Assembly: GCF_009389715.1 (NCBI RefSeq)
Contig: NC_052395.1
Span: forward strand, 18,635,528-18,699,527
DNA length: 64,000 nucleotides
Reading direction: 5' to 3'
Source of the DNA: Phoenix dactylifera
Taxonomy: Eukaryota; Streptophyta; Magnoliopsida; Arecales; Arecaceae
Made by a program: the position numbers and the translations under genes. Below the pieces are notes generated by a model. It worked only from the letters and a program-made list of their open reading frames with translations. It was not told where the DNA came from and ran no database searches. Of this stretch, positions 23,666 through 35,091 are shown one piece after another; position 1 is the stretch's first letter; the number at the start of each line of letters is the position of its first letter.

Positions 23666-23965
23666 CTAATACAAAAATATATGATAATTACGTAAAATAT
23701 TCAAATGGTTGTAGTTATTTATTTGAAGAGGGGCAAACCTATACAACATAGATACAATCTGATCAAGCTGAACCCTCAAAGATTGTATATCTGTTTGATG
23801 ACTTTGCCTCAACTCCTCTATATATGTATGATAATTTTGCCTCATCTCCTCTATCTCTGTATGATGGGTTTGTCTCATCTCCTTCATCTCTGTATGATGG
23901 GTTTGTCTCATCTCCTCCATCTCTTTAAGATGGCTTTGCCTCATTTTTTCTGTCGCAGTCTTCAA
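23666..23965 (-). pseudogene. Hendecad-repeat coiled-coil fragment, probably from an En/Spm-like transposase
   Basis: The frame encodes five tandem 11-residue units (for example MRQTHHTEMKE, MRQTHHTEIEE, MRQNYHTYIEE) followed by LRVQLDQIVSML. Eleven-residue periodicity favours a hendecad coiled coil. Plant En/Spm-type (PF03004-like) transposases often end in such Met/Arg/Gln/Glu-rich coils, which is the basis for the suggestion. Upstream minus-strand sequence has stops, so only the C-terminal piece remains. The family call is an inference. Confidence 0.4.
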
Positions 23966-24097
23966 ACTACAAATCTTTATAGGGCTACTACTTTATCTGG
24001 TATCTTGGATATATCTACTTGCTACAGACAACTGAGTCAAGATAACTCCAATACTATAATTTTTTATTCGGTCATAAAACTCTGCATTCATCAATTT

Positions 24098-24625
24098 GGT
24101 GGACACCTAAAAGAGTCGGGCTCACCTGACATCGATAAGCCCGCACCACGTAGTCGTGCAGCATGCAAAGCCTAGCCTCAGTACCCACCATATCCTTGCA
24201 GTACATCCATCCTCCGATTTCTTTACCATTTGCTGGGATAATCCGATTAAGTTTTCGTCAGAAAGACACGTTGAGAGCATTTTATGAACCGAGTTAGGGT
24301 ACCATACAATTCTTTGCCTATTAATTAGTAAATAGTATCCTGGTTCTACTGCTAGATCTGGTCCTTTCTGGGTACCCTGAGACCTGTGCATGGCAGCCTT
24401 CTACTATTCCTTGGAGAAAGGTGAGTAGGTTCCTCCTTTACTTTTTGAAATAAGCAGAATAACATATATGGATCATAATTAAATATCAACATTTTGATAT
24501 TAAGGCAAGCAATTCTTTTTATTTGAGAAAGTACAATATTGCCTGTATCAGCACCCAGTCCTTCCAAAATTCCTTGCAAGCTGGTCAACAAGCAAAAGCA
24601 TACGCATGCACATACATGCGCATGT
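24098..24625. repeat. Direct duplication, copy B
   Basis: Second copy of the segment at 22520-23085, same orientation, about 1.6 kb away. It ends just before the TA/TG microsatellite at 24636. Confidence 0.85.
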
Positions 24626-24628
24626 ATG

Positions 24629-24635
<7 letters not shown>

Positions 24636-24703
<68 letters not shown>

Positions 24704-24712
24704 ATGTATGTG
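24636..24712. repeat. (TA)n(TG)n microsatellite, left of the Tat-like element
   Basis: A long TA run is followed by TG repeats and ends directly before Tat-like internal sequence. A near-identical type of repeat lies on the other side of the element at 28901-28990. Confidence 0.9.
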
Positions 24713-25497
24713 CAAAGACAGAAAAGACAAGGGATCTCAGTCAGCTTGGGCAGCCTCAGGCCCGACTTCGGGAGCGGCTTCGGCCTCGACAATGACTTCG
24801 GGAACTGCTTCAATCCCGACCTCAGTAGTAGCCCTCACGGTACCCTCATCTGCCATATCGGCGACGAGCTCACATGCCTCAATGGGCTTGCTCACTTCAG
24901 GTGCAACCGCTGCCTCTGCAGCTCCAGATAGATATGGGCGAAGGTCGCTGAAATCGACCTCGGGGCAAAGCCTCTGAGCCTGGTCATGACAGTTCTCGAA
25001 GCCCTAGATTATGGCATTAGTAGCCCCCCTCCACCAGCTCATCCATATATTCTTCGGACTGGCGAAAGTTTCGGACCGCCTCTCGGGCCTGCTCCTCTGA
25101 CTATCTTCCAAGTTGCTCAGCCTTCAGCCTCAAAACTTCGGCCTCATGCCTTTGGCCACCCAGTGCATCTTCAAGCCTGGAGATGCGGCTTTTGGCGGCC
25201 AAACGAGTTCGAGCGAGCTCGGCCTCCATCTCCTAGATTTGGGCAAGTTCAGCTTCGACTGCTCTTCCCTTCTTCTCGGCCTTCCGCTGACGCCGCCCTC
25301 TCCTTGGCCTCGAGCTGCCACTTCTCGGTGGCCGCTGCCTTCTCTTCGGCCTCCTGCCGCTACTGCTCGGCAGCCATTGCTCGAGCCTCGGCCTCCTACC
25401 TTCGGAGCACAGCGTGCTCCATCCTCGGCCAGAGCACCTTCAGCTGCCCCCGACAGTCAGACATGGTAGACACTAGCATGTTGACTATATAAAGAAA

Positions 25498-25582
25498 CTG
25501 ACATAGGAGACAAGAGACAAAGTGTTAGCTGAGATCAAGCACTTAGAAAAAAATATAAAAGCAAGGGTATGACATTACTTAC
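25498..25582 (-). other. Predicted intron of the antisense ORF
   Basis: Donor CTTG|GTAAGT and acceptor TATGTCAG|TTTC on the minus strand, 85 bp, T-rich before the acceptor. Removal joins the frame ending EAYSASIL to an open frame containing VNMLVSTMSDCRGQLKVL. Confidence 0.5.
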
Positions 25583-26223
25583 CAAGATGCTAGCGGAGTA
25601 TGCTTCGTTAGCGAAAACTTCGAATCCCAACTCGTCCAACCAAGCTCGGTCGCCCGGGAGTGTGGCGCAGTGGACGAGCTCGCGAGTGACTTTGCCAGAC
25701 TCGAGGGCCATGTTGTCCTCGAACAGACGACATCCGGGCCGAAATAGCCTCCTCCCGGGCTCAGAGATAGTGGGCTCGGCCCCAGAGGAGGTCAGCACCC
25801 CAGATGAGGTCCCGGCCTCGGAAGAGCTCGCGACCCCAGCAAAGGTGGGAACCCTAGAAGTGGACGGGATCCCCAAAGAAGTCAGGACCTCGAGCCCGCA
25901 CCTTGGCTCAAGGTCCGATCTGTGCTAGCGAACAGTTTTGCGGATCTTCCGAGCTCTATTACCAGGCGCTCCCTTTAGCTCTATTGCCCCCCCTTCTATT
26001 GTTGCTGGGGGTAGCTCGACCTCGACATGTAAGGCCTACTCGGGCCCAAACCGAGCAAGTTCGATGATGTTGACCTGAGCAGGCTCGTCCCAGGCGACAC
26101 CAGAAGACGATGCAACCCTAGCCTTCTTTAGCCTCCGCTCGGGCCGAGCTTCACTCGAGGCGGCCACCCACTTATGGTTCCTAGCCATCAAGGTCTCAAC
26201 GTCGACAAGCATCCCTTCAATTT

Positions 26224-26306
26224 CTGACAACAGGAGCCTTAGTGAGAATTAAATATAAAAAAAGGAAGAAAATAAGGAGGAAGAAGGATGGCTACGCCGC
26301 CCTTAC
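26224..26306 (-). other. Predicted intron of the antisense ORF
   Basis: Donor GGGG|GTAAGG and acceptor GTTGTCAG|AAATTG on the minus strand, 83 bp with a pyrimidine-rich tract. Removal joins LLNVGLSSAHPG in phase 1 to EIEGMLVDVETLM. Confidence 0.5.
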
Positions 26307-27280
26307 CCCCAGGATGAGCCGAGCTCAGACCGACATTCAGTAAAGCTTCCTCGCTGAGCAGATCAGGAAGCTTCAAAGACACTTCGAGCTCGAGCAGCTC
26401 GTCTAAACTCTCCTACTTGGACCACGACAACTTGGAAAATTTGTTATTCACTATGGCCCGCGCGACCCCCAAGTCGGGTCAAACCCCTACAACTGCTCGG
26501 AGGAGAAAAAAAAAGAATTTGTCCTTCCACCCATGAATGGAGGAAGGAGCATCTCGAAAAAGGGTGCGGCCTCTCCGAGGAGAGAAGTACCACCACCTTT
26601 TGTCTGCGAGGTTGGGTTTCAGTATGAAGCAAACCCGAAAGACACTCACCGAAATGCGAAGATCATGGGTAAGGTAGAAGACGAGGAAGCTGATGATCAT
26701 CCTCCAAGAGTTCGGAGTGAGCTGCGCGGGGACAAGACGATAAGTCGCCAGCAGCTCATTCACGAACCCGTGAAGGAGGAACCTCAGCCCTGCTCAGAGT
26801 ATTTCTACATACACTCCGATCTGACCCCTAGGAGGGTCGATCATCCGAGCCCCGGGCCCCAAAAGCTTAAGAGTGAACTCCCCGAGAAAGAAGAACCGAG
26901 CCCGAATTAGGCTTTGCTCCTCTTCGGCCATGCTTGAGCCGATTCCGCCTAGACTGTGATCCACCTCGAACTCGACCTCCTCCGTACCCGAAGAAGTCCG
27001 AGTTCGGGATGGACCTATGCTAAGCACAAGGGCTCTCGAAGGTGTTCCCATTTCCTTGCTCACAAAAAAGAAAAAAAAATGACAACTCTCTGGGTGACCA
27101 AGGAGAAAAGGAACACCTACTAGAGACGTCTTCGGAGAAGATGATTGGGAAAGGGGAGAAGGATTCGCCACAAAGTCTGCAGGAAAGCTTCAAGTAGGCT
27201 CGAAGACAACAATGGTGGCCAGGAGGAAGGAGAGCGAAAGCAAGGAGAATCAAACAAGGACCCTAGGGCCTCCACAAGGC

Positions 27281-27310
27281 TTTATATAGCTTGCCTTAAT
27301 GGCTTTGATT
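27281..27310 (-). promoter_or_regulatory. TATA and CCAAT boxes of the antisense ORF
   Basis: Minus strand GCTATATAAA (27281-27290) lies about 230 bp upstream of the ATG at 27051. A CCAAT motif lies about 20 bp further upstream (27306-27318 region). This is a canonical plant promoter layout facing into the element, against the LTR direction. Confidence 0.5.
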
Positions 27311-27799
27311 GGCCTTCCCAAATGGCCGAAGCGGTCAGATCCCGCCAGGTGGCAGACCCAAACACTCTCCTAACGGCTCCCTCAGCATATCCTCCCGAAT
27401 CGTAGCATTAAAGGCCAAAAACATCATGGTGACTACTTTCGAGGGCAAGGTATTGATGATTGGCCCTTCACATTCCGCAAAGCCACGCGCTTCGAAGATG
27501 GGACATTAATGATTGGCCCCTCGCGCTCCATCTAGCAACGCTTCGAAAAGAAGCGCACACACAACCTATTAAAGAGCTCCTGTGACCGCTCCCGCTTGAA
27601 ATGATGTGGCAGCCTTATCCACTCAAGCTCGGCTTGCGAAACTCAGCCTGAAATCATTGACCCCCAGTAATGTGAAGCGTACCCAGTTCGGTGCGCACAT
27701 TTTCATGAGCACTTGGCTACAATGTTGGACGATCAACAGTCTAGCTACTTCTTTCACCCCAGTTAAAGAGCGACTCGACTTCGAAAGATGGGGGGCAAA

Positions 27800-28900
27800 T
27801 GATAGGGGGCAGAATAAATCGTCCAGCTCAGGATAGGGGACCACCCCATTCCGGCCAAGTAGACCTCGGTGCTGACTAGGCGGGACCTCGATCCCGCTTA
27901 GAGCCAGTCTGACCTCGGACCTCGCCGAAGGCTAAGCTAACCTCGTCAAGATCTCTCCACTGCTATGACCTGCAGCAACCTCTTTTGGTGCTTATAATGA
28001 CGTCCCGGGCTCGAGCTCAGGACGCCTTGCTGCGTCAACTGCAAACCAAAGAGATCCCTCGACTGCGGGGATATATGACGATGCATTCCAGCCCGAGCTC
28101 GGGGTGCCCTATACGACAATGCGCCCCGGCCAAGTTTAGGGCACTCTATGCAACGACGCGCCCCGGCCCGAGCTCGGGGCGCTCTGCTGAGCAAACCTGA
28201 AAGTCAAGGAGGATAGGCCGATCTCAAGGCATGCCAAGTCGACCTCATCAAACACGTCGTAGCCCCCAAGTCGGCTCGACCTCAACGCCTACCGAGCCGA
28301 TATCACCGAATATTTGTCGTGGCCCCCTGTGTCGACTCGACCTCCGCACCCAGCCAAGCGGGCAAGGCCGATCTCGGCCTCAACCAAAGGCCGAGCTAAT
28401 CTCGCATGGTACGCGCCGCAGCCATGCCCTGCGGCAACCTTACTGCACTATGCTCTGCTTGATGGTCGCGCCGAGACACGTCGACAAAGTACTACGCCTT
28501 GCTACCCCAGCCATGCCTACTGACAAGGGCCATGCCTTGCAGCACATGCCAGCGCCATACCACACGCAGAGACAACTCAAACCGTGTGCCTCAAACAAGT
28601 TGTGGCTGCGCGCCACCTGGCCAACACCGTCTCCTCCCATGATGAGAATAGGCCACACCTCCGCCACCTGGGCACCTCCGCGGGGACTTTAAATAGCCCC
28701 ATCAGGTAACGCCTAAAGGACTTTTGGCCAACAAATACTCCACGCTAACTTAAGCATCGGAGGGCCCTCATCGGAAATTCCGGTGAGGCTTTGTGCAGGT
28801 ACGCCGACGCACGGGAGGTGGCGTCCTATCTTATTCTCGGCCAGAAGCTCCCCCGATTCCTTCGGCGTGGTCACCCCCGGGCCAAATTTGAACCACAACA
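27800..28900 (+). mobile_element. 3' LTR of the Tat-like element
   Basis: Starts TGATAGGGGGCAGAATAAAT and ends AACCACAACA, 1,101 bp. Start and end match those of the solo LTR at 7888-8757, so both belong to one family. A TATA-like box (GACTTTAAATAGC) lies at about 28685. GC-rich repeats containing GCCCCGGCCCGAGCTCGGGG-type motifs occur at 28090-28190. Confidence 0.8.
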
Positions 28901-28932
28901 TATATATGTGTGTATATATGTATATATATGTC

Positions 28933-28976
<44 letters not shown>

Positions 28977-28990
28977 GATATATGTATATA
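28901..28990. repeat. (TA)n(TG)n microsatellite, right of the Tat-like element
   Basis: TATATATG-rich sequence followed by a TG run and further TA steps, directly at the LTR end. Confidence 0.9.
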
Positions 28991-30413
28991 CATAATAAAT
29001 CAGACATATTGCACTTTTTACATATGAGTGTCCCATGCCCATACGCCGCACTTGATGAATTTATAATCACACGTACCATCCCTATTGTCGTCTTTTTCTC
29101 TTCGATGTGGACAAAGAGTAAATAAGTTCGATGGCTAAGCTAGATGGATGCATGAGCGTATCATCGACATTCGATTAGCCAAAAAAATAATAATTAAAAA
29201 AATAGATGATTCGAATAGAGTATATCCAGATGCCTTAATCTTCAAATTTTTTTGCTACCATCATATTGTCCATTCAAAAAAAAGATGAATAGAGTTGGAT
29301 AGGGTTTTGGGGTACCGACTAAATTTATTTACTATTACTGCTACTCCTAAAGTAGAATACTATGAGCAATCTTAAAAAGCAAGATAAAGTAAACATAATT
29401 AAAGATAAATTGGATTCATGGATGTATCATAGGATCCCATTCTCAATATTAATTTCAATCTAATATTTATAAATGGCTCCTCATAGCTAGTAAGATGAAA
29501 TACTCATTTTAGACACTTATCTTTTCTATTATATGCTACATAATCCACTATTACGCAGAATGGGAGCTTGTGTGGAATCTTGGATTTTTGGCATAACAGC
29601 GGTAGAACATAACAAAATATTATGGCCGTGTAACATAGGGGCCTACGCTACTGAGAACTGGGCCAAAATATCGACACATGAAGGGCCCGACACATACATA
29701 TGGTTCTATCTCTCCTCTCATGTCATGGCTAGTGGAAAGACTATACTTCACTCCTCCCATGTTATGAGTAATGGTAAGTTGGATATAATTACGGTTCTTG
29801 AATGCTGCTGCATTAAAATCTCGTCATAGGCCGACAACTCTTACTCCCTTGGTATGTACGTTCTATTCATTCAGGCCACACCTTTGATGTTTCAGCCTGC
29901 CTTTTTTTTAGTATATCGGCCTTTAATATATCCCTTGGAATCATAACTTGCTCAAAGAGAGATGGAGAATCCAGTCGGTAAAATAAAAAGTTTATTCCTT
30001 CCATGGGCAAAATTTTAGCTGAGAACAAGTTAGATCTTGCTCCGCATCTTGAAGTCTTTCATAAGCCTTCTCTCTGTTTATCACATTTCTTTCGAAGTTT
30101 CGAATACCTTGGCGGAATCTATGCTGTCAAAAGCCATCCCGTTTTCATTGCGGCATTGTAGCAGTAGAGTGGTGACGGAGTACGTTGAAGAATCAACCTT
30201 CATCGTCAGGATATATGGGCCTGACTTGAATCCAACACAATCTTCAGCGAATTTAAGTTGCTCGACGGATACCTTCATTGTAAATTAAAAAAAGGCAAAT
30301 GAAGTGTAGGTTGAGCGGAAACTGCCTTTGTTCTAATACAACGTTGGACCTTACTCCCTCTCATCATCAAATAATAAATAGGTCCAATCACCAATCTTAT
30401 AATAGCAATTTGT

Positions 30414-30416
<3 letters not shown>
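28991..30416. other. Intergenic region
   Basis: AT-rich with short frames only; none shows a recognisable family motif. Confidence 0.4.
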
Positions 30417-30470
<54 letters not shown>

Positions 30471-30516
30471 GAGAAACTATTTGTAAATAATTTGCAATAT
30501 ATATATATATATATAT
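30417..30516. repeat. (TA)n microsatellites
   Basis: A TA run of about 50 bp (30417-30468) and a shorter one (30499-30516). Confidence 0.9.
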
Positions 30517-30779
30517 CAAATAATAATAATAATAATAGTTTACAAAAGATAGTGGTTTGTAAGTAAATGTGTTATACTATTCAACAAGCTGAACAATCTT
30601 ATAGGTGATTTAAAGAATCTCTTTATCTTCAATGTACAACTATATAAGCTCCGCATCCTGGTATGAGTCAGCTTTTTTCTAAAAAGATAGGTCGTCGTAT
30701 CTTAACATGCGACACTAATGCTCTAAGGTTATTTCCAAGTTTGAGATGAGGGTCAAGCAGCTGTTCTGAATGCAAATGC

Positions 30780-31010
30780 TTCTAGCTGAAGAAGTTTGAT
30801 AAATTTTTTTGCAAAACATAATAGATAGAACTCGATTTTTTTAAGAAAATCAGAGCATTTCGTTTCTTCCATATTTTCCAACCTACAATTATAATCAATT
30901 GATTCGTAGCTTTTCTCATGTTGTTGAAATTTCTATTTCTCCATTTAGTCCACAGATGCTGGTAGGCCATTCTCTCCATTTCGCCCATTCTCAAACTGAT
31001 CAGCAGCAAT
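30780..31010 (-). pseudogene. LINE ORF2 C-terminal fragment
   Basis: The minus-strand frame includes QHLWTKWRNRNFNN and IIVGWKIWKKRNALIF. The W-x-IWKxRNxxIF pattern is typical of the zinc-binding region after the reverse transcriptase of plant L1-like elements. No other domain remains. Confidence 0.45.
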
Positions 31011-31360
31011 CTGATAGCAATTTGAAGTTAGAAAACTTTCACTACTTGGAGAGCAAGACCAATGGATCCACTCAAGTTCAACCTGACAGTAGGTCGAGCT
31101 GGCCTTAACCTCGGATGGTCGGATCATTATTGCCAGCTCAACATGGTGGCCCAATGTCTGCCACCGAGCTTGTGTACACGGAACCTGGGCGACCTCCAAA
31201 GCAGATGAGGTCATCAACTGTTCTTTTGTGAGCAAGTTGCAGGCAAAGTGTCCCCATGGAGCCCTTCTCTCTAGTGCTTTACTGCTCGCCCCTCGAACCC
31301 TCCGGTTTCTGGCCATTAAACACCAAAACAGCCCCTTGTATTTGGGATTGGCACTCCCCA

Positions 31361-31371
31361 AAACCACCGGC
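31361..31371 (+). promoter_or_regulatory. Hypoxia-responsive promoter element (exact match)
   Basis: AAACCACCGGC fits the published HRPE consensus AAACCA(G/C)(G/C)(G/C)GC bound by ERF-VII factors. It lies 31 bp upstream of the TATA box and 136 bp upstream of the ATG of the DUF3774 gene. Confidence 0.6.
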
Positions 31372-31401
31372 ACCTCGCATGCCGTTTTCTCCCACTCTCC
31401 T

Positions 31402-31408
31402 CTATAAA
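31402..31408 (+). promoter_or_regulatory. TATA box of the DUF3774 gene at 31507
   Basis: CTATAAAT, about 100 bp upstream of the ATG. Confidence 0.75.
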
Positions 31409-31506
31409 TCCTAAGGCCACCTTCCGCTCAATAGAGCACCGCAGTCTTCCTCTATTTTTCATCATCTTTTCAAGCTTATTAGCACCAGCTCCGAGAGAGA
31501 GCAGTG

Positions 31507-31779
31507 ATGGCTTCTGCAAGCAGGGCATCTTGGGTCGTGGCCGCCAGTGTTGGGGCAGTGGAGGCCCTCAAAGATCAAGGGGTGTTGTGTAGATGGAACT
31601 ATGCCTTCAGGTCTCTACACCAGCAGTCCAGGAGAAGCATGGGCTCATTATCTCAGGCTATGAGGATGTCTTCTTCCATCAGTGCTGATAGAAGAAACAA
31701 AGGGGAGGATGAGAGAGCTAAGCAGTCTGAGGAGTCCTTGAGGAAAGTCATGTACCTGAGCTGTTGGGGACCCAACTAG
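31507..31779 (+). CDS. Wound-induced polypeptide family protein (DUF3774), canonical member
   Basis: A 90-residue single-exon protein begins MASASRASWVVAASVGAVEA and ends SLRKVMYLSCWGPN. It has the full family layout: hydrophobic WVVAASVGAVEALKDQG segment, the CRWNYAFRSLHQ block, a Ser/Arg-rich spacer and the invariant SCWGPN tail. The start is the first ATG after the TATA box; the preceding GTG codon is not a plausible start. The leader of about 75-100 nt has no other ATG. It is the best-conserved of the four family members here and probably closest to the ancestral gene. Arabidopsis relatives are among the core hypoxia-induced genes, and a hypoxia element upstream agrees. Biochemical role is unknown. 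Confidence 0.93.
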   Translation: MASASRASWVVAASVGAVEALKDQGVLCRWNYAFRSLHQQSRRSMGSLSQAMRMSSSISADRRNKGEDERAKQSEESLRKVMYLSCWGPN

Positions 31780-34700
31780 CTAGGGAGATGCAAGTCCTTG
31801 TAAACCAAGTATGAGAATTGTTATATATCTTGTGAAGAAAAAAAAAGAAAAAAAAGCCTTCTTTAATTCGCCTTTGTCTATGAGTTCACTCTTCTGTGTC
31901 TTATGATTCTCTTGCCTTTTTCTTTCTATTTAATTTTTTTATGCCACTTGAGAATTACCAACCTTTTGATGGAATTGAAAGACTGAAAACCGAAGCCTTA
32001 GTGATTTGTTTTTTTTACAAGTTTTTGAACTGTGACATGAAAATATTTGTGATCCCCAGATGCTGCAGTCTTTCATTGCCATTCATCTCTGAAGAACTTT
32101 CAATTGGTGGTGAAATCTTTTTCCAGGATCTTCAGGTTCAAGTGGGGTGCTGGGCTACTATTCTGGCTTAAAAGTTATACCACCTTGCTCTCAGCTTTTT
32201 GTGGATGACAAAATTTATTGTCAAAGCCCTAAGATATAAGCATGTCTTAATCCAATTTTGGCATTAAAAAATCTGTGAGATTTCAATTTGTTTTTAGAAA
32301 AATTTGGATGGGAATTATACAAATAAAAATAACAATATTGTAGAAAGGAAAATTAACTAAATTTGCAGGCAGGTTGGGTGGATAAAGAACTCAACCTTCA
32401 AATTTTTCCTCCCAGCCGACCTATCTTGGCTTGTTCTCGCAGGTAGGGATTGATTAAGGGAAAAACAAAATCTGGGGACATAAAGGTTGTCCAAGTCCAA
32501 AATTATTTTGTGGACATGGTTGTATATACTATGTTTCCTACCATGGGAGAGGTCCGGATAAATTGAAATGCCGAGGTCATCAGGAACAATTTTTTTTTTA
32601 ATCAACAACCAAAAAAATATATTTCATTTTTCTCATCTTTTATGCCAATTGATTGCGAGATAAAATTGCAAAAAAAAAAATTATGGATCCGAATGAAGAA
32701 AAAGAATTCATATAGCTCTTCTAAAACTTAGCTGAGTATAGCCATTGAGTTTTGGTTATACCAATGTTTGCAAATATCTAACATGAAAAATTAATATTTT
32801 GAAGCCCGTACGACACTGGATGTGTGCCCAGGAACCTTTTTGGAAGAGGGATAATAATGGCCCCATGATCAGGACATCCCATCAAGAAGCCAGCTGGATG
32901 TGGGACCCAAAGGAAAGCACCATGCGGGAACCACTCGTAGAGTTTCACATGATAACATTGCGGTGGGCTTCAATATCTTTCGTTATGATCCTTCCAAATG
33001 TGGAGCGTGACATGCAAGTGTAAATTACACAATTTGATTGGGAAGGAGATAGCAATTCCAGCTCCCCCAAAGCCTCAATTAGCCTGCCACCGAGATGGTA
33101 GTGTGGTTCGAATAGGGTTAAAATTCCACTGAAGTGGCCCAAGTTTGAAACGTGCGGACTTTGATTAAATACGGAGATCGGATGCTTCCCGCTTGGTTTG
33201 CTCGATGGAGTCACCATCTGGTCTGCCGGTACTTAGGTGGTGCTGGTGTGCCGTATCACACGTGGAAGGGGCTGCAACATTGATGAAACTCCCCTGCGGG
33301 TGAAGAGAGTATGAGTACAACTTGTCTGCCCGTATCGAACATTCTCTAGTGGAAAGTGGGCCAGTGGAGGTTGCTATGCGGGTGAGGTCCTCTTCACCGC
33401 ACCCCCTCCCTAATGTACTAAAAAAAAAAACGAAGCCTGAATTAGCCTGACCAAGCAATCTTATTTCTACAATAATGTACTGATAAGTATTTATAAACAA
33501 GTTTAAAATGATTAATAGTCAGTTTTCCATAAAAAGTTGTATTTAGGCATTCATAAATATATCTCTATTTTTTAAAGCAAAGAGAAAGTTCGATTCAAAT
33601 AATAATTACATAAATTTAATGCATAAAAAATTCTTTCAGCATTTGATCCTAAAATCTCTCTTATTAGAGGGGACGCTGCCAACTGGCCACTTCCTAATTC
33701 GTGGCGTCCTCTTGGGCCTATCCCTTATTAGACACATTTTTACAAAGAAATAAATATGTTAGATGATTGCATGGACTAGTTAAAAGAGGAATTTATTGAT
33801 CGATTCTTATCTTGGTGCTTGCTTATTTAATGAGAAGAAAATCTAATTGTAAATTACCCAATTCTTAAGCAATTTCACAAAAAACGGATCGAACGGTATT
33901 ACAGTTGGATTGCAATTGCGACCAAAAACCATTAGACAAAAATATAAATGGATCAAGTTACCTAAAAGAATTACTTTTTATTTTTGTATGGATAATAATG
34001 ATGAAAACATATCAATCCTGGTCTGCCGGGATTTGAGCCTGGAATATCCACTGAACGTATAGGAGGCTGATACAAGGGTTGCCAATCCTCAAAACCATAT
34101 CACTCATTCCACATTTTCAACGTATATACAAGGTTTATAACTATCATCAATAATTTTTTTTCTTATGATTTTTTAAAACTTTTCTAGATATCCGTAACAA
34201 GTTCAGGCAATGAATTTTAACCTTTCACCTTGGAGAAAATAAAAGAAAATAATAGCGCCTAGATTCTTAGTTAAGAAATGCATGTAAGGGTTTACATGCA
34301 GTTATAGACGCTGCATTTATGATTACATTTCTAGTGTTTTGGTATAATTGATTTGTAGTTGTGACATAATAAAATTTCATATTTGTTTGCCAGTGAATAA
34401 GAACTACGTACAGCTACATTTGATTGCACTATTAAAACGATATTAATTATATATCTCTATCAATTAATATCCTTGTTAGGAAGATGTCTCTAAAACCTTC
34501 TTCATTTGCAATAATTCATCTTATAATTAATTTAACCACAAAACAAAATATTGGAAAAAAAATCTTGAAATGCAACCTGATTTGCAGAATTTTAATCACC
34601 TTACAACAATCCAAATACCAAAAAGTAATCACCTTAATATATCTCAGGATAATCTGAATCTCGTACTCTCTTTCTCGGGATGGTCGAGATAAAATATCAT

Positions 34701-35091
34701 ATGGTAAGAGGGGGGTGGGGGAGGAAATATCAACATTTAGACGAATTTTTCCTTCAGGCATAAAGCCTATTAGCAATCTCAATCACCAAAAAACAGTCCC
34801 CTTTGTCCAGTTCACTTAAGCAACTTTGCTACTTTAGACGTCCAACTCCATTTCAATTCTCAATCCAATTCCATGGTACCATCCATTACATGCAGAACTA
34901 CTATTCCAATTTATGATACACAACGGAAAGATTAGATCTTTAGCTAGCATAAATCTCCTCGAAGCCCAAGTTTCTGTACAAATGGAGCATACGATCTGGT
35001 AAACTAAGAAAACAACTCCTACATACAGAGGTGCAGCCAACCGAAGGAACATCTCTCTCTCTCTCTTCTCCTATTGTAATAGAAATCTAAA
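31780..35091. other. Intergenic region between two DUF3774 genes
   Basis: Starts with the 3' UTR of the gene at 31507. The rest is AT-rich DNA; short frames at 32357-33500 show no known motif. No transposon end was recognised. Confidence 0.4.

Larger units (their letters stand above)
24737..27051 (-). pseudogene. Antisense, intron-bearing ORF of a Tat-like element (PF04195-like)
   Basis: The minus strand carries a long coding region antisense to the element. The N-terminal half contains ARMIDPPRGQIGVYVEI and the block RWWYFSPRRGRTLF followed by SSIHGWKDKFFF. These are typical of the plant family labelled putative gypsy-type transposon (PF04195). An Ala/Glu/Arg-rich coiled coil (about 25250-25420) and an acidic Glu/Ala/Pro-rich tail ending at 24737 follow. 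Two introns are predicted, 26224-26306 and 25498-25582, both GT-AG; removing each joins open frames in phase. Start is the ATG at 27051. In-frame stops (about 26794 inside the conserved domain, others in the coiled coil) make this copy a pseudogene. Function of the family is unknown. Confidence 0.6.
24715..27799 (+). mobile_element. Internal 3' region of a 5'-truncated Tat-like Ty3/gypsy element
   Basis: GC-rich sequence holding only the antisense ORF, ending in a polypurine tract (AAGATGGGGGGCAAA, 27785-27799) directly before the 3' LTR. Gag, pol and the 5' LTR are missing. The left edge coincides with a (TG)n repeat just beyond the antisense stop codon. Confidence 0.65.

Noticed and set aside
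24352-24813. Frames of 90-153 codons through the TA/TG repeat with Tyr-Ile or Cys-Val runs
   Set aside because: These are translations of a microsatellite; no family similarity.
28231-28692. A 153-codon plus-strand frame at 28231-28692
   Set aside because: It lies wholly inside an LTR and has no retroelement or host-protein motif.
34020-34095. tRNA-like string: minus strand GGCTCAAATCCCGGCAGACC resembles a T-arm and acceptor end
   Set aside because: No matching acceptor 5' strand, D-arm or anticodon stem could be drawn upstream.
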